This document shows positions 20,762 through 34,016 of a DNA stretch of 64,000 bases, piece by piece. Location of the stretch: NCBI GenBank assembly GCA_963924555.1, contig OZ004581.1, positions 4,216,001-4,280,000 of the forward strand. Direction: 5' to 3'. The notes under the pieces were generated by a model that saw only the letters and a list, made by a program, of their open reading frames with translations, did no database searches and was not told the origin of the DNA. The position numbers and the translations under genes were made by a program. Every line of letters begins with the position of its first letter. Position 1 is the first letter of the stretch. Origin of the DNA: Crambe crambe (taxonomy: Eukaryota > Porifera > Demospongiae > Poecilosclerida > Crambeidae).

Positions 20762-23700
20762 CTATACATTCCCACCCATTTGATTGGTGTCCAGCATATT
20801 ATAACAGAAAAACTGGGCTGATCTATTATTCAGCGAGCAAGCTGACTCTTAGGTCATGACTCATTGAAACTACATAATGTAGGTCTACACTCCGAAATAC
20901 CCCAGGCGTACATACATAATGTGCAAACTCCAATTATTAAAGCACAAATGAGTAGTTGGACCAATCAGCTACTTTACTTGCTCACTCACTTGCTGCATAT
21001 TGCCCTAGTTAGATTATAGGCCAAACTAGTAGGCTAGTGGTGTTTTAATATGATGGTCTTCATAGAGATATACAGGGCCTAGGGTGATCTGATTTGATGC
21101 TTCACCGTGTACAGTGCAGTATACCTTTTTTTTGATGTTTCTCATACTTGGATGCCCATTCACCTAATAGCGTATTGTAGTATTTCTATGCAGGGAAAAA
21201 AAATTATACCAAGTAAAAACAAAAGACAGATATCATATATTATCTTCCCCAAGTACCTTATTGCTTTCCATGATTGCATGCACATTAGCCTAAGGCCTGG
21301 GTACGAGGCTAAACATTATCATTCCAGCAGAAGCAGTTTGCTATGGAGTGATTATTTGACCCCTTCATAAACTCTATGGCATAAGCAAGAGAGCTGCTGA
21401 TCATAAGTGAGTAGCTAGCTTTCTTAATTTGAGTCATGCTTCAGTAGTGTAGTTCAGGTTAGGGTAAACTATCTATCATGAGATGTACTGTTTCATAAAA
21501 ATTGTGGCCATCCAGCTTCTCTGCTCTTTGAGAATGTGGTGCTAGATGTACTTACCTTTTTTTATACTGGATAATACTGGTGGTGGTGATTACATTTCCT
21601 AAACACAGGCCAGCTTGGCTAACTGGAACAAGATTCAATAACTACTACTACAGTGGAAGCTCTATTGTCCAAACCTCGATTATCCAGTTTGGAACGCATA
21701 TTGTGCACGAATTAATCTTTTTGCAGCGATTATCAATCATTAAGAGTTCATTCTGGGTCTACTACTTAGCTGTAGCATCTATACTTGGTAGCCAGCTAAA
21801 GGAAGCAGTCCCACTTTGTAATGGGGGTGTGGTCATATCAGTGGGTATGGTTATGACCTCTTCATTATCCGAATATTTGACATGCTTTTACTACTCCGCT
21901 GTCCTGAGTTGTTTGGATAAGAGGGTCCACTGGAATTAGTTTATACTTGCCTCATATTCAAAGAATTTCCTGTACTTGTCAAATTTTGCACATGGGAAAG
22001 CTCTTTCAAAGTAGCCACATCTTGATAACTGAATTTGAAAAAAATATATTTTGCATACTAGGACATGTCAGTTCCCAAACATGAGCTGTACGGGTATCCA
22101 TACTTATTATCAGTTATGGGCTACCAAGAATCAGTTGTTGTACAGTGTCTCAATTGTTTATTCAACCCCTATTTGGACTGACATATGTGATTTCTACCTC
22201 ATCTTCAGAAATCATAATTGTCCTGATATCATCACTTGTTAGGTTATCAAGAATTTTTTTTCTCTCTTCCTATAATATAAATAAACATTTGAAAAAATAA
22301 TCCCCCATAAGAACATCATTCTTTCTTGCTCAAATTTACCTTTGGTAAAGTTCTTTGGATAAAAAAAGAATGCTACAATAAAATAAACAAATTAAAGTAA
22401 CTGAAGATTAGTGGTACAGAATATTAACCTTAATTCGTTCTTCAGCAGTAAGAGAAGAATTGCGGGGAAGAGTAATTCTGAATAAATGGGAAAAATTTAA
22501 TCTTCACAGACTCACCACACTTATTAGGGCTGAGAGTCAGTACACATGCCCAATTTCACAAAAGTTTCTTAGGGCTACATCATGTACACAGTGGAAATAA
22601 ATATGCACTAGAGCTAGAGTGTAGGGTAGGTGTGGGTATTATGAGTCAGTCCCTATTATGGGTTCACCACTTGATAAGAATCTACAAGAGTTGATACTTT
22701 AGATATGAAAACTTAATCATTTTTTTGGTCTTTTGATCAAATAAAATCATCCAGAAAATGCCTTATTCATGCATAAACATAATCTTAAATGAGAAGTTTA
22801 AAAATGGGTACAATCGTAACCAATCTGAATAAAAAAAGCGCAGGGAAGCAATGATGCCACAAGATGGAGTAAAAAATGAATTTTAAAGTAATCTAAGGTT
22901 ATTATTTTTATTTTGTAGAAATCTTAGCTACATTATCGATTCTTAGAGACAAAAATCAAGCCAGCGACTCATAATTCATACCTATGACTCATAATACCTT
23001 CCTGAGTATGTTATGTAAGATCATAACTCCTATCTACAAGATGCAATATTTTTATTACTTTCTCCACACATTAGTTCTACATAACCTATTTTATATCTGG
23101 AGCAATTTTCAGGATTCTAAGATAGTCCATTTCCAAGAAAAGAGCAACAATACTTAGCTGACTCATAATACCCACACCTACCCTAATTCAAGTGCAAAAA
23201 TATATATTTATATATCTACAAAATTAAACTGATTGTAAAATGTCACTTACTCTCCAGTGAGAACCTTCTTATTGTATAGTCTGTATCCAGAAATATTGAA
23301 GAGATCTCTAACTAGTCTCCCCTTGATGTTGACATCAAGCTGAGAGTTGGAGTGCAAGCTTGGGGAAATGTTAACCTCAAGAATCCAAGGTTTCAGGTGA
23401 TGATCAAGCATGATATCGAATCCAAACAATTCATAAACACTAGAACTTGTGTATTATAATATAAAAATTTTTAAAAGATGAATTCATAAGGTCACTACAT
23501 ACTATACCTATTTTTAACATAGGCTTTAATGAAAGAAGATACACAATGCTCCGAGCTGTAGCAACAACAACAAAAAAGACAAAAAAAACAACAACAACCA
23601 TAATAATGATAATCACCCAGTTTTTCGTACACTATATAGCCCATGGTACTTGAGATGTCAAACTAGCCAGAATTTGAGGATCAAAAATTTTCACTCGAGG

Positions 23701-26700
23701 CATAAGTTAAAACAAGGTTAAAAACACGACAATTTTCCCAGGCCATATTTCATAATACTTTTATACTTCATTTTTTATTAGCAAAGGAATGTAACCATTG
23801 TTCATACATTATTCTAAATAAAACAAGTGGTGATAGCTGTATGTAAGGTAGAGCCTACCCCTCCTAATTTTAACTTACTTCACTCCCTATGAGCACTCTC
23901 ACTGGGAGGAAGTAGGTGTGAACTAGGGATAGAGTAGTAGAGTAAAATTAGAAGGTATAGGCTCTCTTGTTTGTGAATTTTTAAACTTTACACAGGCATC
24001 CCTACTTGTCGGAATAAATTGTTTTCTTTTTTTTCTTCTTGTTCATTATATTATAGATCCAAAAGGTAAGTACTCCTACCGTATTTCCGCAATCAGATGC
24101 CGCCCTTGTTTAGTAGCCTCTCGAATAGTAGCCTCCCACTATTCTCTGCTAAAAATAAGTGGCCGCACTCGATCCTGTATCATGTGTGCAAACACGCAGG
24201 CTTGCTATATCATGTTATTCATGGCCATTCGTTGTTTGCATTACATAGATAGCTGTTTAGATACTGTTGTTATGATAGATAGTGTTGTTCATGGCTTTGT
24301 TCGTGGCCATCATGGTACAAGTCCATCAGAGTTGGTTTGGAACTATGTTTACATGCTTTTTGGAAAGCCAAAAGCTATCAAATAACATGTGAAGCTGCTA
24401 AGACCTAAAAAAAGAAGATGACTAGTAACTAGCTGTTCAATAATTAAGTAATAGTCGCCACCCTCATTTAGTGGCCTCTCTCGAATTGTAGCCTCCTGTG
24501 GAATGAAATAATTAGTAGCTGTGGCGTCTGATCACGGAATATGGTATCCGTGGAGAGTACTATCATACTCACAGTATGTATGACTCACAAGCATATAAAC
24601 AATATTACATGGATTTCAAACTTGACATACCTTATTATAGTTTTTATTACAACATCCTTGATAGCATCCCAGACTTTGTCAGTGTTGACACCCATTTCCA
24701 TACTCATGTATCGCCACAAGGCAAGAAGTCCCCATTTATGTCCCTGACAAATTGTTTCATCAGTGTTCGGAGTGAAGTCACTATTCCGTTTGTTAATGCT
24801 ATAGTGTGTGATAGGTTCATTATGGCAACTATCTTATTATTTATGGACTATGAGCACTATATATTATCATAATAATTATTATCATGACTATACTGTCCCA
24901 TTAATACAAAAGTAGCATACATGATGTATAAAAGTGGCTAAATCTCTTTAAGCTCAGGTTGATACCTATGTAGCTTATTGTAGCTGCCTAGGGTTCTAAA
25001 ATTTGGTAAGATGCTATAGCAAAACAGTATCACATTTGTAACTTACCTATAGTTAGTAAGGTGCATAAATCTGTTAGATATGTGTTTCATAGCTGTAGAA
25101 TACCTAGAAGAGATTTGATATTATCAGAGAGAGTGCTAGCACCATCTACTAGGACCCAATAGAGCTAATACAAATAACTGGATTTATTATAATAATTAAC
25201 AGCCCAAGCTGGAGAAAAATTAGGCCATGGTATGGCTATGTTCTATCTTATTGCTGCATACATACGTAGGAGGCTGTATAATGTGCACTTGAAGATAAGC
25301 CATGTGCCTACAATCCACTAAAACACTTATATAAGCCTAGGCCTCTATGATTAAATGCTGTATGAATAAAGAGGGGCTCGCTTCACACAACAATTATTAT
25401 TTACTTACTTGCAAGTTGCAAATCTAGCAAGGCCCTCTCTGAAAATGTATACTTTCAAGGGATCATAGGAAGAAACATAAACATAGACTCGAAGGTCAAA
25501 TTTCATCCCATTGATGAGGTATGGATCAGAAATATACCTGCACAATAGCACAATAAACATATGACAAAATCACAACATATAACTAGGGTGTATGCTTGTA
25601 GCATTATGAAGTTAGTGAGTGAAGCATTTTTCAATAAAATACTACCTCATGTCCAGGCTCTGAATCTTAATATACTCTGAGAAACTGGCTATGGGCCTGA
25701 CTGTGAGCATTGTGTAGGTGGCCAATCGATCCCATGGTACGACATGGTACGAAGATCTACCTCTAAAGAAAAAGCTAGCAAGAATCGATATGCACATAGG
25801 TCTTCTATGTCCTCATATGCTGTGCTATCAAACAGTCAAAACTCTCCTCAATAAAAAAAAATTAAATGTACATCTCCCATGCTATAAGAAGAAATTTACT
25901 CCATTACAACTATGTGTTAATTGAAAGAGGCTACTAACCTCTGCACAATGATTGCTCTATTTTTTGGAATATCTCTCCACTTGTTTACTACTTTGATTCC
26001 AATACCTCGTGCTGAAGCAGGCTGCATGAATTATAGTATAATGAAACAGTTTGACCATACTAGTAATTGACCCACTGGCTTCAGAATCCATTTCCGTTTT
26101 CCTGTATCATCCCAGTCTTTCTTGAGCAATGACAAATCTTGGGGGAGAACATAAGTTTTAGGGAAGAAATCACAATCTTTTTTTCCAACTCGGGATTGTA
26201 ATCTGGAAAGATTCCTCCAGAGCCGGTCTTTGCGTCCAATTTGGAAAGTCCCAGGAAAGTGATTAACCTATCATATTCACAAAATTATAGAGTAGATTAT
26301 AAATCAAAGTGTGAATATGGTGCTGGTTCATGGAATGGGTAATATACTGGCTAGAAACTTAAGTCCTGTATCTGTAACAGTGATCTTCATTTAGCCTCAT
26401 CCCCAGGCCCTCTATTTAAAATTATGATTATGGAGGGCCTGGTACACGAAAATTTTACAGAAACCATAGAAACCCATAGTGTGGGTGTGTCCAAGGAAAC
26501 ACATTCCCATCGCATATGTCACCAACCAGGCCTAAGAAAAGAGAAGAGACGTTGAACCATTGAGCTGCCACTGAATTCGAGTGTTGCTACGTTTTACTAG
26601 CCTGGCTATCTTTAGCTAGTATCAAGTAGTCTAGATTTTAGGCTAGGTGGATCAGCCACAGAATTCTTCACGATTATCATTTTGTTGTAGTGAAACAGCG

Positions 26701-29700
26701 AAGTTCTTCTGAACACCTGGTGCTTTAGGTTGATCCTGTAGTCACTCCAGTCCATAGCCAAATGCGTGGACAGGGTCATGATGCTCTCATGCACTGCCCA
26801 CGCCCAATTAGAAGTTCTATCTCCACAATTTCGCATACCAGGCCCTCCACAATCATAACTAAATAGGGAAGAGGCTAATCTTCATTGACTAAAGAATTCA
26901 CGACCAGAATTTGGTCGTGAATTCTGACTATATGAATTATGACTATAGGAGGGGGCTACCAGGTAATGCAGTGTTTAGTCATTACAACTAGCTTCTCAGT
27001 AACCTTCATGACCACTCATAACCAAAATAAGAAAGCCATTCTCTATAATATTGAAGGTGAGGAATCTTGGTAAGTGTTATTTCACCAGTCTTTGGAGACA
27101 TAATTATCATTGTATATTCTGACCTTTTGATAATCTTTGACAATTCTAAAAGATTCTGCTTTCATGTGCTTTCCCCAGTAACCTGTCCACATCTCACCTC
27201 CTATTAATGAATACAGAATTATAAATTGTACAGCAGAACCCCTATGTGAAAAATTACATCCCAAAATAAATAATGAAATATAATGTACATGATAATGTAA
27301 GTTTCTGCTCTTACTGAGCTTTATTCTTCCCATCTCGGTACTTACTACTATCTAGTTCCTAGCCATTGTCATTGTGCATGGCATGACTATATGAAATGCT
27401 AAATTTTTCAGTATAATTATTTGGAGTAAAATACTGAGGAATCAGTGTTACTAACTGAAATTCATGGTAGCTAAATGGGAGCATTTTAATCAAAGTTCAC
27501 AGGTTGGAGGCACACACACTGGCATGGTGAAGTGAGCAGACTAGCTACATGCAGCCATGTAGGATGAGCATCTATACTGAGGAGTGGCCATCTGATCGGA
27601 ATAGATAGCTAGCTAAGCAATCAAAGTATGCAGTCAAAGTACATAATCTAGCTAGATTTTGGCTTGGTTTGATACAATGCTGTAGTCATCATATATAATT
27701 CATGGCTAGGTTTTGGGGCCACACAGCTTGATTTGATATGATGCTGCAATAAATTTTGGGGCCATCCCTACTTAACAGTTTATTTATCACTAACTTATTT
27801 CCATTCTTTTTCTTTGTAATTATATTTAATAAAAATTCATTGAACACTTTCAGGGTATTTTGCAATGAATTTATCTTTTTTTTTCTTTGTAGCCTAGAGC
27901 TGAAGAATGTTTTGTTGTCTTGAGGGAGGAAAGTATGACCACCTTGAAGGATGAGTATCTGCAGTGCAATACAGTACTAAGGAATGAGCAACTGCAGCAT
28001 ACATCATCAAAGATTTATTGTAGAACACCATCGATCAGAATAACTAGCTAAACTATACTCATTACTAATGGCTGCTGGTCTTGCCTGAGGGAGGAGAGTA
28101 TGGGGGATGAGCATCTGCAGTGCAAATAAGCAGTATATCATTTCGCTAGCCCTGTGCACGTGCGCCCACGTGTTTCAATATGGCGGAGAATTTTAGCTAG
28201 CCTTCCTCGTGCTATCGATAGTGCTGACTTTGTATAGTACAAGCTTAGTTGGAACAAATAGCAAAAGGCACGCCTGGAAGTAGCGCTTGAGCAGATCGCA
28301 ACAATATCAATGTCATAGCTGCAGCCAGTAAGTCAGTACACTGATCATCATTATTATTATGAATAAACTCAGATATCGTTTTTTTCTTACGTTAGCGAAT
28401 GAATTTTAGATTTTTGAACATTGTTTTCTCTACTGTGTAAATGTAATGATTCACTGTAGCCTTCTGAGAACCTGTAGAAGAGAAAGAAGAGTTTTTAGTT
28501 TATACAGTCCTATGACCTTTGACTTGCCATCCCTACTTAGAGAGTGCTAGCACACTCTCTGATAGTTTTGTCAGAGAACAAGAAGGTACAGAGGTGAAGA
28601 AGAACCTGAAAGAAATCACCGGGATCAATGACTGCACACTTAATACCCAAACTTGATTATTGTCTTTTTTTTCTTGTTGTATTAATTAATGAGGGCATGT
28701 CCAATAAGGAGTGGCTGGACAGTTTATATTGCAGTTTCCAATCCCAGTTACAGTTACGTAGTCTATATAATTATATAATCTATGATAGTATAGTAGTGCC
28801 TGCACGTGCATTGTTTTCTACAACCTTTTGTCATAGAGGCCTAGGCTTACCAAAGTGAATTGTAGGCACTTGTGCTTGTGATAAGTATTTACAGTTTGTT
28901 ATGTGCGGAGCTTCCTGGTTGGAACCACCACTTACATGACTCTTGTCTCTGACAACAAATTCAAGCATTAGAGCCTATCGGCTACTTTTCTTGCTCACTG
29001 ACTGTCTAAAGCTGCACATTGCTATAGTAGTAGTTGTATGATATCTATGCTTATCTAATACATATAAACTAAACAGCAAAATAATCTTCTAATGCTAAAG
29101 AATGCTTGCTCGCTCACTGTCAAATGTCGCACATTGCCCTAGCATACCAAGTAGTACATACCAAATTATAAGTAATGTAATCTAAATGAATAATCAAAGC
29201 GCATTTCTTCCCTGTGTACCACAGAGCTTCGCTGCCATCATGGAAGTACCTCCGTCCTTCTCCATGCTATTAACTTAGGCGCTTAACTCTAGTAACTTCG
29301 TTTGGACTACCCTCCATCTTTACCATACAATCTAAGAACACGTGCAAGCTGAAATTTTAGCTTTCTCAAAGGTTAATTTTTTTCAATTGTAATGTGCATG
29401 CGTGTCACTCATGGCAACATGCAAGGCAAGTAAGGGCAGATTGAGCTAACAAGTTTCCAAGTAGCTATGGACTCGACTCAACAATGAATCTTGACGCTCT
29501 AAGAGTCCAACAAGAGGTGAGAGGGGGGAAAAAAGGAGAGAAGTACATTTTAAAAATCAATTGCTACTGTGACTGCAGCACTGCTGCAAGCCTAGCAGAC
29601 TGGTGAAAATAGAAACAAGCAAGGGGCTGGAGAGCTTAGGCCAGCGAAGAATGCAGGAGCCAAACACTGCAGCACGCAGCAAGCAAGGTGCCAGAAATTG

Positions 29701-31136
29701 CACAGGAAAACCCTCACTGAAGGAAGAAGAGCAAAGCATAGGCTTTAATAGCTAGAAGAAACCAGCCCCAATAGCATGCAATTTCAAATGCAAAATAAGA
29801 TTGTTTCTGTGGGTGCAGGCTAGTTGGTATTAATATGATACTCAAAAAAGCAGCTAGGTCATAATCAGCTGCTTGTATCTTCTATCAGGTTATGGCCTTC
29901 AATCTGTAACTTGGGACACTAGTGAGAGAGTAGAGTTGTGCTTCCTGACCAATCTAGCTGGGTTACTGAGAATATTTTTTTCTTTGAGCGATAATGTTCT
30001 TATACCAAGTTGTGCAAGTCTTGTGGCCATCACAGTCATTTTTCAAGTGGGCAGGTCCAGTCAAAGAGAAATGAGAGCTATTTACATACTGTGATCTATG
30101 GCTAAAAGTGATCAAAACTCGTGTTTTCTGGCCAAATCTCTTTGAGCCATCCTGCGGCTTGGTCTATACAAATGGAATAAGCACAATAGACAGTTACAGA
30201 TTGTAGAAACTGATGCCAAATTATTAGAGGCACTAGTTGTTTCTCTGCAACAGTATTGTTTTAGATCCGAGTGTGCCTTCAGTTATGGAGTAGGAAGTAC
30301 TAGTCAGCTTAAAACTGTACGTTTTGTGTTTGCTAGCGACAGCGAAGCTAGCGGAAGGTAATTATGACGCCAAATACCAATGGGCCTTAGAAATAATTTC
30401 TTCTTGTGGAAAATTGCAAAAAAAAAAAGAAGTTTCCTTGTGACCCAGCACCAGATGACTTCTTCATTTTCCAACAATCAGCTATAAACTACCCAGAGAC
30501 AGAAATAGATTCTTTAGTAATAGTTAATGACAATGTTATAGACTGATCGTTAACTTCATAATCATCTTCTTCCAACAGTCAGCTATAAACTACCAACATA
30601 ATACAGAGACAGAAATAAACTCTTTAGTAATAGCTAGCATAGTTGCCAACCATCCCGATTTGGCCGGGACACTCACGATATTATAGCTCTTGTCCCCGTC
30701 CCGCCCGACATAGTGCTTTAACAATGACTTGTCCCGACAGATAGAGCTACAAGGTAGTCTCGCGAGATAGTCTCTCTTCCCTCGCAGTTGGTAAGGGTTG
30801 ACTACGCGAGACTAAGGTCTTTCCCGGTCCCAAGTAAGTTTAATGAAAATGGGCGTGTTTAATTAAAAAAACTGGGCGTGGTCTAGAAAATTTTCGCGCG
30901 CGCACAGGCTGTCCCTATATTCCATTTCCAGAAGTTGGCAACTATGAGCTAGGTAATGACAATGTTATCTGATCATTATCTCATAGATTATCATCTTCTT
31001 CCAACAGTCAGCTTCAGAAAACCTAAAACTGTTGTTATTCATAGCCTGGGGAACAGTGTGTTTATGAGTCATAACACACTTTACCCTAAGGGAGGGAATT
31101 TAAGCACTTTTCTCTATGGGAGTAAATGTATTAGGT

Positions 31137-31203
<67 letters not shown>

Positions 31204-34016
31204 AGGTCTACACTCCAAAATGCCCCAGGCATATGTATGTATGTGTGTACATAGGTATGTACATACATATGTACATATGTGTCTTGCAATAGTAGTGCCC
31301 CTGTGCATGTGCATTTATGTGCATGCTCCAGTTGTAATTGCTTGATTGATTTCTACATCGCTTTGTATATAGCATGGTGGATAGTAGGGCTAGGCTTATC
31401 TAAGTGGATTCTAGGCACTAGACATATCTAAGTGCTTTGTGGTAAGTACTCAGCTTTCTATGCATGCAGCTGCCTGCCACTTAGCTACATAACACAATAG
31501 CAAAGCACAAATGAACTATCAGCTCAACATTTCTACAGCCTTTTGGGCAGCAGGCACAAGATCAAGACTGACAAGAGGCTTATCTAAGCAGCTTGTAGGC
31601 ACTAGGCTTATCTAAGTGCTTTGAGGTAAGCATGTATGCAGCTGCCTGCCACCACTTACATGACTCTTAGCAATATCAAGCACTGAAGCCTATCAGCTAC
31701 TTTAATTGCTCACTGTCAAATGCTGCACATTGCTACAGATACTCAACAGCAAATGAAAATTGTTGAAGAATACTTGCTTGCTCCCTCGCTGTCAACTGAA
31801 TGTTGAACATTGCCCTAGTATATCTATGATATCTTCAGTTGGCACTTTGTAGTGCCTGGAGGAAAGAAACTAGCTTTAGTTAAAAACTCCATCCACTAAT
31901 TGATGTGCGGGTATGACATTCATGCTGCTTATTTTCGCAATAATAATTCTACTTAGTATGCAATTGCCCTTGAACATACCAAGTAGACATATCAAGTAAA
32001 AGAATTATGTTTGTGGGGAAAATATTTTTGTTATTGTTTTGACAACTTTACCCAAAATTTTGCACACCAGTATGTTATCTAATTCTCTACATTTAAAAAG
32101 GCTACTGGTCTCTCTAATTAAAACTCACTGGTACATTTGGAAAATCCTGCTCTTGAAAAGCATGATTTCACTATATTAGGAGTGATAGAAGAAACTTTCC
32201 ATTTAAGAAGACACTTGAGTTCCTTAGGAAGGGGCGTATCTACATGAATAACAATGTCATGTCAGGCCACCACCTGTTTCATACTAGCTCTGTCTAGTGC
32301 TCAATAGGCATTCCACATCTAAAATATCATTGAATCATTACACTTTTCATTGTGCAAAGGAAAATGAATAGTTGGAGGGAAGTAGTTAGGAAAGAGGCTA
32401 ATAGTGAGAGCAGGTGATGCTTTTGCAAGACTGTCGTCAACTGTAGGATATGACCCAGGGAGAGCCAAGAGTGATGATGCCACAGGAACAGAATACTGTC
32501 CAACAGCCAGAGAATGTGGATGGATTTTTTGGGTAGGTTCACACACCTTCATGGAAATCACTGCTGGAGTATCTGAATAATTATGTGTGTGTAACAATTA
32601 TTACGTAGCTAAGAATATGTCCAGTCAAGGGTCAAGTGTCTGGATACCATTATACTCACTTGTTTTTGGTCTTATGATGTCCTTTTTGACAACTGCAGTA
32701 CTATCAACATCTTTTAATCCTATTTGACTTTCCAATGATGTCTCACATTCAAGATTCTGGCTTTTCAAATTCTGAGGTGTGCAGTTCGTAGTAAGCACAG
32801 CATCAGATATGTCATCATCCCCGTGAGGTACTTGACAGACTGCAGTGTCAAAATCGTTCTCATATTTACCAAAATCTCTTTCCCTTCGTCTATGAACATC
32901 CAATATGAATAACTCATCCTTACACGAAATAGTACCATTTGAGTGAGAATTATTGCATTCAGGTGCTTGTTCAGAAGTCTGCAAATATACAATACAACTT
33001 TTACCACAAATCATCTTGCTTGTGGGTATTACCCCAGTACCTATAATTATAGTCTACTTTCTCTAATAAGCTGGATATCTATACAAATCATTGATGGCTG
33101 TGTTTTGAGCAAAAAGTTAATATGCACCACGAATCAAATATATTTATTACACACTATAGAACTTGCAGTATCACCATAATCACCATCAGAATAGACATCT
33201 TCTGATTCTAGGTCTGTTAAATCTTCTTCATAATACAATCCTTCATCCTGTAAGTATTCATCACTGTAGCACTGGTAAGTATCTGATATTGCAGATAATA
33301 AACAAAATATTTATAACTTGCAAATGGAACATACCTTCTGAATCTGCTGGATTCTTTATATCTTGGAGTACAGGAACTGAAAGCTTTTTGCCACTTATCC
33401 GAACAACTTCAACTTGGGTTTCAGTCATATTCATATTTCTTTTCAAACAGCTAACCTTTTCTTGCTGCTCTGTCAGTGATCTAATTCTTTTCAAGGCAGG
33501 ATTGACAGTCCTTAAAAGTGGACTGGCTATTCTGTCATATAATAATGTTGTTTTCATACTTGAAGACACTCTACAGTGTTGCTTAGAACTGGATACAGAA
33601 GCAGAAACACCAACTTTAGGAAAGCTAAGAGATCCAGGTTTGTCACTACAAACATTCATAGCTGTAGCTATGGTTGAGTTCAGCTTGTGTGTTCCTGGAG
33701 AAGTCTGTACAAGCCGTCTATTGTTGCATCTGATGCTAATAGTATTAATTTTTGATATTGGTGGTGGCTTAACATTAATGAGATGTTTTTGATCAGAGCA
33801 CCAAGTCATATCTTGATCATTGAATGGGTGATCTTCAAATGCATCTTGCAATGCAGCAGAGTGACACACAGAGTGATGAATATACTTCAATTGTTCATGT
33901 CTTGATGTTGACTTTGGATAACCAGGTTGCATTTGTGTCTTCTTATGGGATTCTTTTTCATCACGAAACTCAATCCGTTTGATTGATCGATGCTTCATAT
34001 ACTGATTAGAAAACAT
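20762..34016 (-). CDS. TTLL4: Tubulin polyglutamylase, TTLL4-type
   Basis: It should add glutamate side chains to tubulin tails (ATP-grasp/TTL fold), probably on axonemal microtubules. Minus-strand exons in order: 34016-33335, 33282-33155, 32978-32660, 32572-32342, 32239-32129, 27200-27124, 26267-26076, 26021-25939, 25537-25409, 25103-25047, 24798-24631, 23555-23508, 23439-23251, 22477-22429, 22269-22198, 22028-21951, 20812-20762. The total is 887 codons in one frame. The first about 430 residues are low complexity. Then come [84 protein letters not shown] and [19 protein letters not shown], the catalytic core with its metal-binding E..N. These match TTLL4 best. The C-terminal helical tail ends in a short last exon. 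The donor after 21951 reads GAG|GCAAGT, a GC-AG intron. The start codon and the last exon are the least certain parts. Confidence 0.88.
20881..21020 (+). repeat. Dispersed repeat family R fragment
   Basis: The sequence starts aggtctacactccgaaatac with cccaggcgta, then shows aaactccaattattaaagc and ttgctgcatattgcccta. The same landmarks occur at 31201-31830 and, inverted, at 36850-37247. This copy lacks the long microsatellite the others carry after the first landmark. Confidence 0.55.
21651..21932. mobile_element. MITE with pogo/Tigger-like ends
   Basis: The left end cagtggaagctctattgtcc and the right end, read inversely as cagtggaccctcttatccaa, are about 24-bp imperfect terminal inverted repeats. 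They resemble the CAGTG...CCTCTATTATCC ends of pogo/Tigger elements. Length 282 bp, no transposase. It lies in the last TTLL4-like intron. The expected TA duplication is not clear on the right. Confidence 0.6.
24077..24546. mobile_element. MITE with taccgtatttccg ends and internal direct repeats
   Basis: Terminal inverted repeats taccgtatttccgcaatcag and (inverse of the right end) taccatattccgtgatcaga are about 25 bp with gaps. Just inside lie direct repeats tagtagcctctcgaatagta at 24110-24135 and tagtggcctctctcgaattg at 24468-24490. Length 470 bp; no coding region recognised. It lies in a TTLL4-like intron. Confidence 0.6.
26413..26865. mobile_element. MITE with ggagggcctggta ends
   Basis: Left end tatttaaaattatgattatg continues ggagggcctggta. 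The right end is its inverse with a small gap (taccaggccctcc..aatcataactaaata). Terminal repeats are about 30 bp and total length is 453 bp. It lies in a TTLL4-like intron. A 74-codon minus-strand open frame inside has no recognisable motif. Confidence 0.65.
26893..26925. repeat. Perfect 14-bp-arm hairpin
   Basis: agaattcacgacca, a 5-base loop, then tggtcgtgaattct. It is a perfect inverted repeat 28 bp beyond the MITE at 26413-26865. It may be a tiny element relic. No function inferred. Confidence 0.7.
27763..28563 (+). repeat. Dispersed repeat family X, copy 2
   Basis: Collinear with 1366-2157: catccctacttaacagttta at the left, caatatggcggagaatttta inside, tagccttctgagaacctgta, and the end catccctacttagagagtgc plus the palindrome gagagtgctagcacactctc. 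Identity looks high near the right end and lower in the middle. It lies in a TTLL4-like intron. Confidence 0.6.
28790..29150 (+). repeat. Dispersed repeat family R copy
   Basis: gagcttcctggttggaacca, actcttgtctctgacaacaa, gcacattgctatagtagtag and gcacattgccctagcatacc occur in this order. The first part is the inverse of 3060-3185. The repeated phrase ctcactgtcaaatg..gcacattgc appears twice inside, as in the other copies. Confidence 0.55.
29151..30319. other. TTLL4-like intron stretch, nothing recognised
   Basis: No family repeat, exon or RNA was recognised. Short open frames on both strands lack motifs. It lies between repeat R at 28790-29150 and repeat Y at 30320-31140, in the 4.9-kb intron between exons 32129 and 27200. 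Confidence 0.3.
30320..31140 (+). repeat. Dispersed repeat family Y, copy 1 (interrupted)
   Basis: Inverse of 51650-52130. Shared landmarks are gctagcggaagg, ttccaacaatcagctataaa, ctacccagagacagaaatag, aaaactgttgttattcatag, ctggggaacagtgtg and taccctaagggaggga. The copy is split by a 309-bp element at 30638-30946 and is followed directly by a (TA)n run. It contains internal near-repeats of the phrase cagctataaactacc. Confidence 0.75.
30638..30946. mobile_element. 309-bp inverted-repeat element with preserved empty site
   Basis: Perfect 13-bp ends catagttgccaac and gttggcaactatg are flanked on both sides by agctag (30632-30637 and 30947-30952). In the second copy of the host repeat near 51810 the corresponding site has a single agctag and no insert, which proves insertion and a 6-bp target duplication. 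The interior has several cgcgag/ctcgcg words, including tctcgcgaga. Non-coding; the superfamily is not assigned. Confidence 0.88.
31141..31200. repeat. (TA)n microsatellite
   Basis: About 30 uninterrupted TA units lie between repeat Y and repeat R. It is expected to be length-variable and hard to assemble. Confidence 0.95.
31201..31830 (+). repeat. Dispersed repeat family R, longest copy
   Basis: Order: aggtctacactccaaaatgc, a tatg/tgtaca-rich simple stretch, gcatgctccagttgtaattg, aggcttatctaagtgg, ctaagtgctttgtggtaag, gctgcctgcc, gctcactgtcaaatgctgca, and tgaacattgccctagta. These landmarks recur inverted at 36850-37247 and in part at 2385, 6620, 20881 and 28790. Non-coding. Confidence 0.65.

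Noticed and set aside
33163-33792. A 209-codon plus-strand open frame
   Set aside because: Antisense of the Ser-rich first exons of the TTLL4-like gene. Those exons are supported by splice phases and continuity with the catalytic core.
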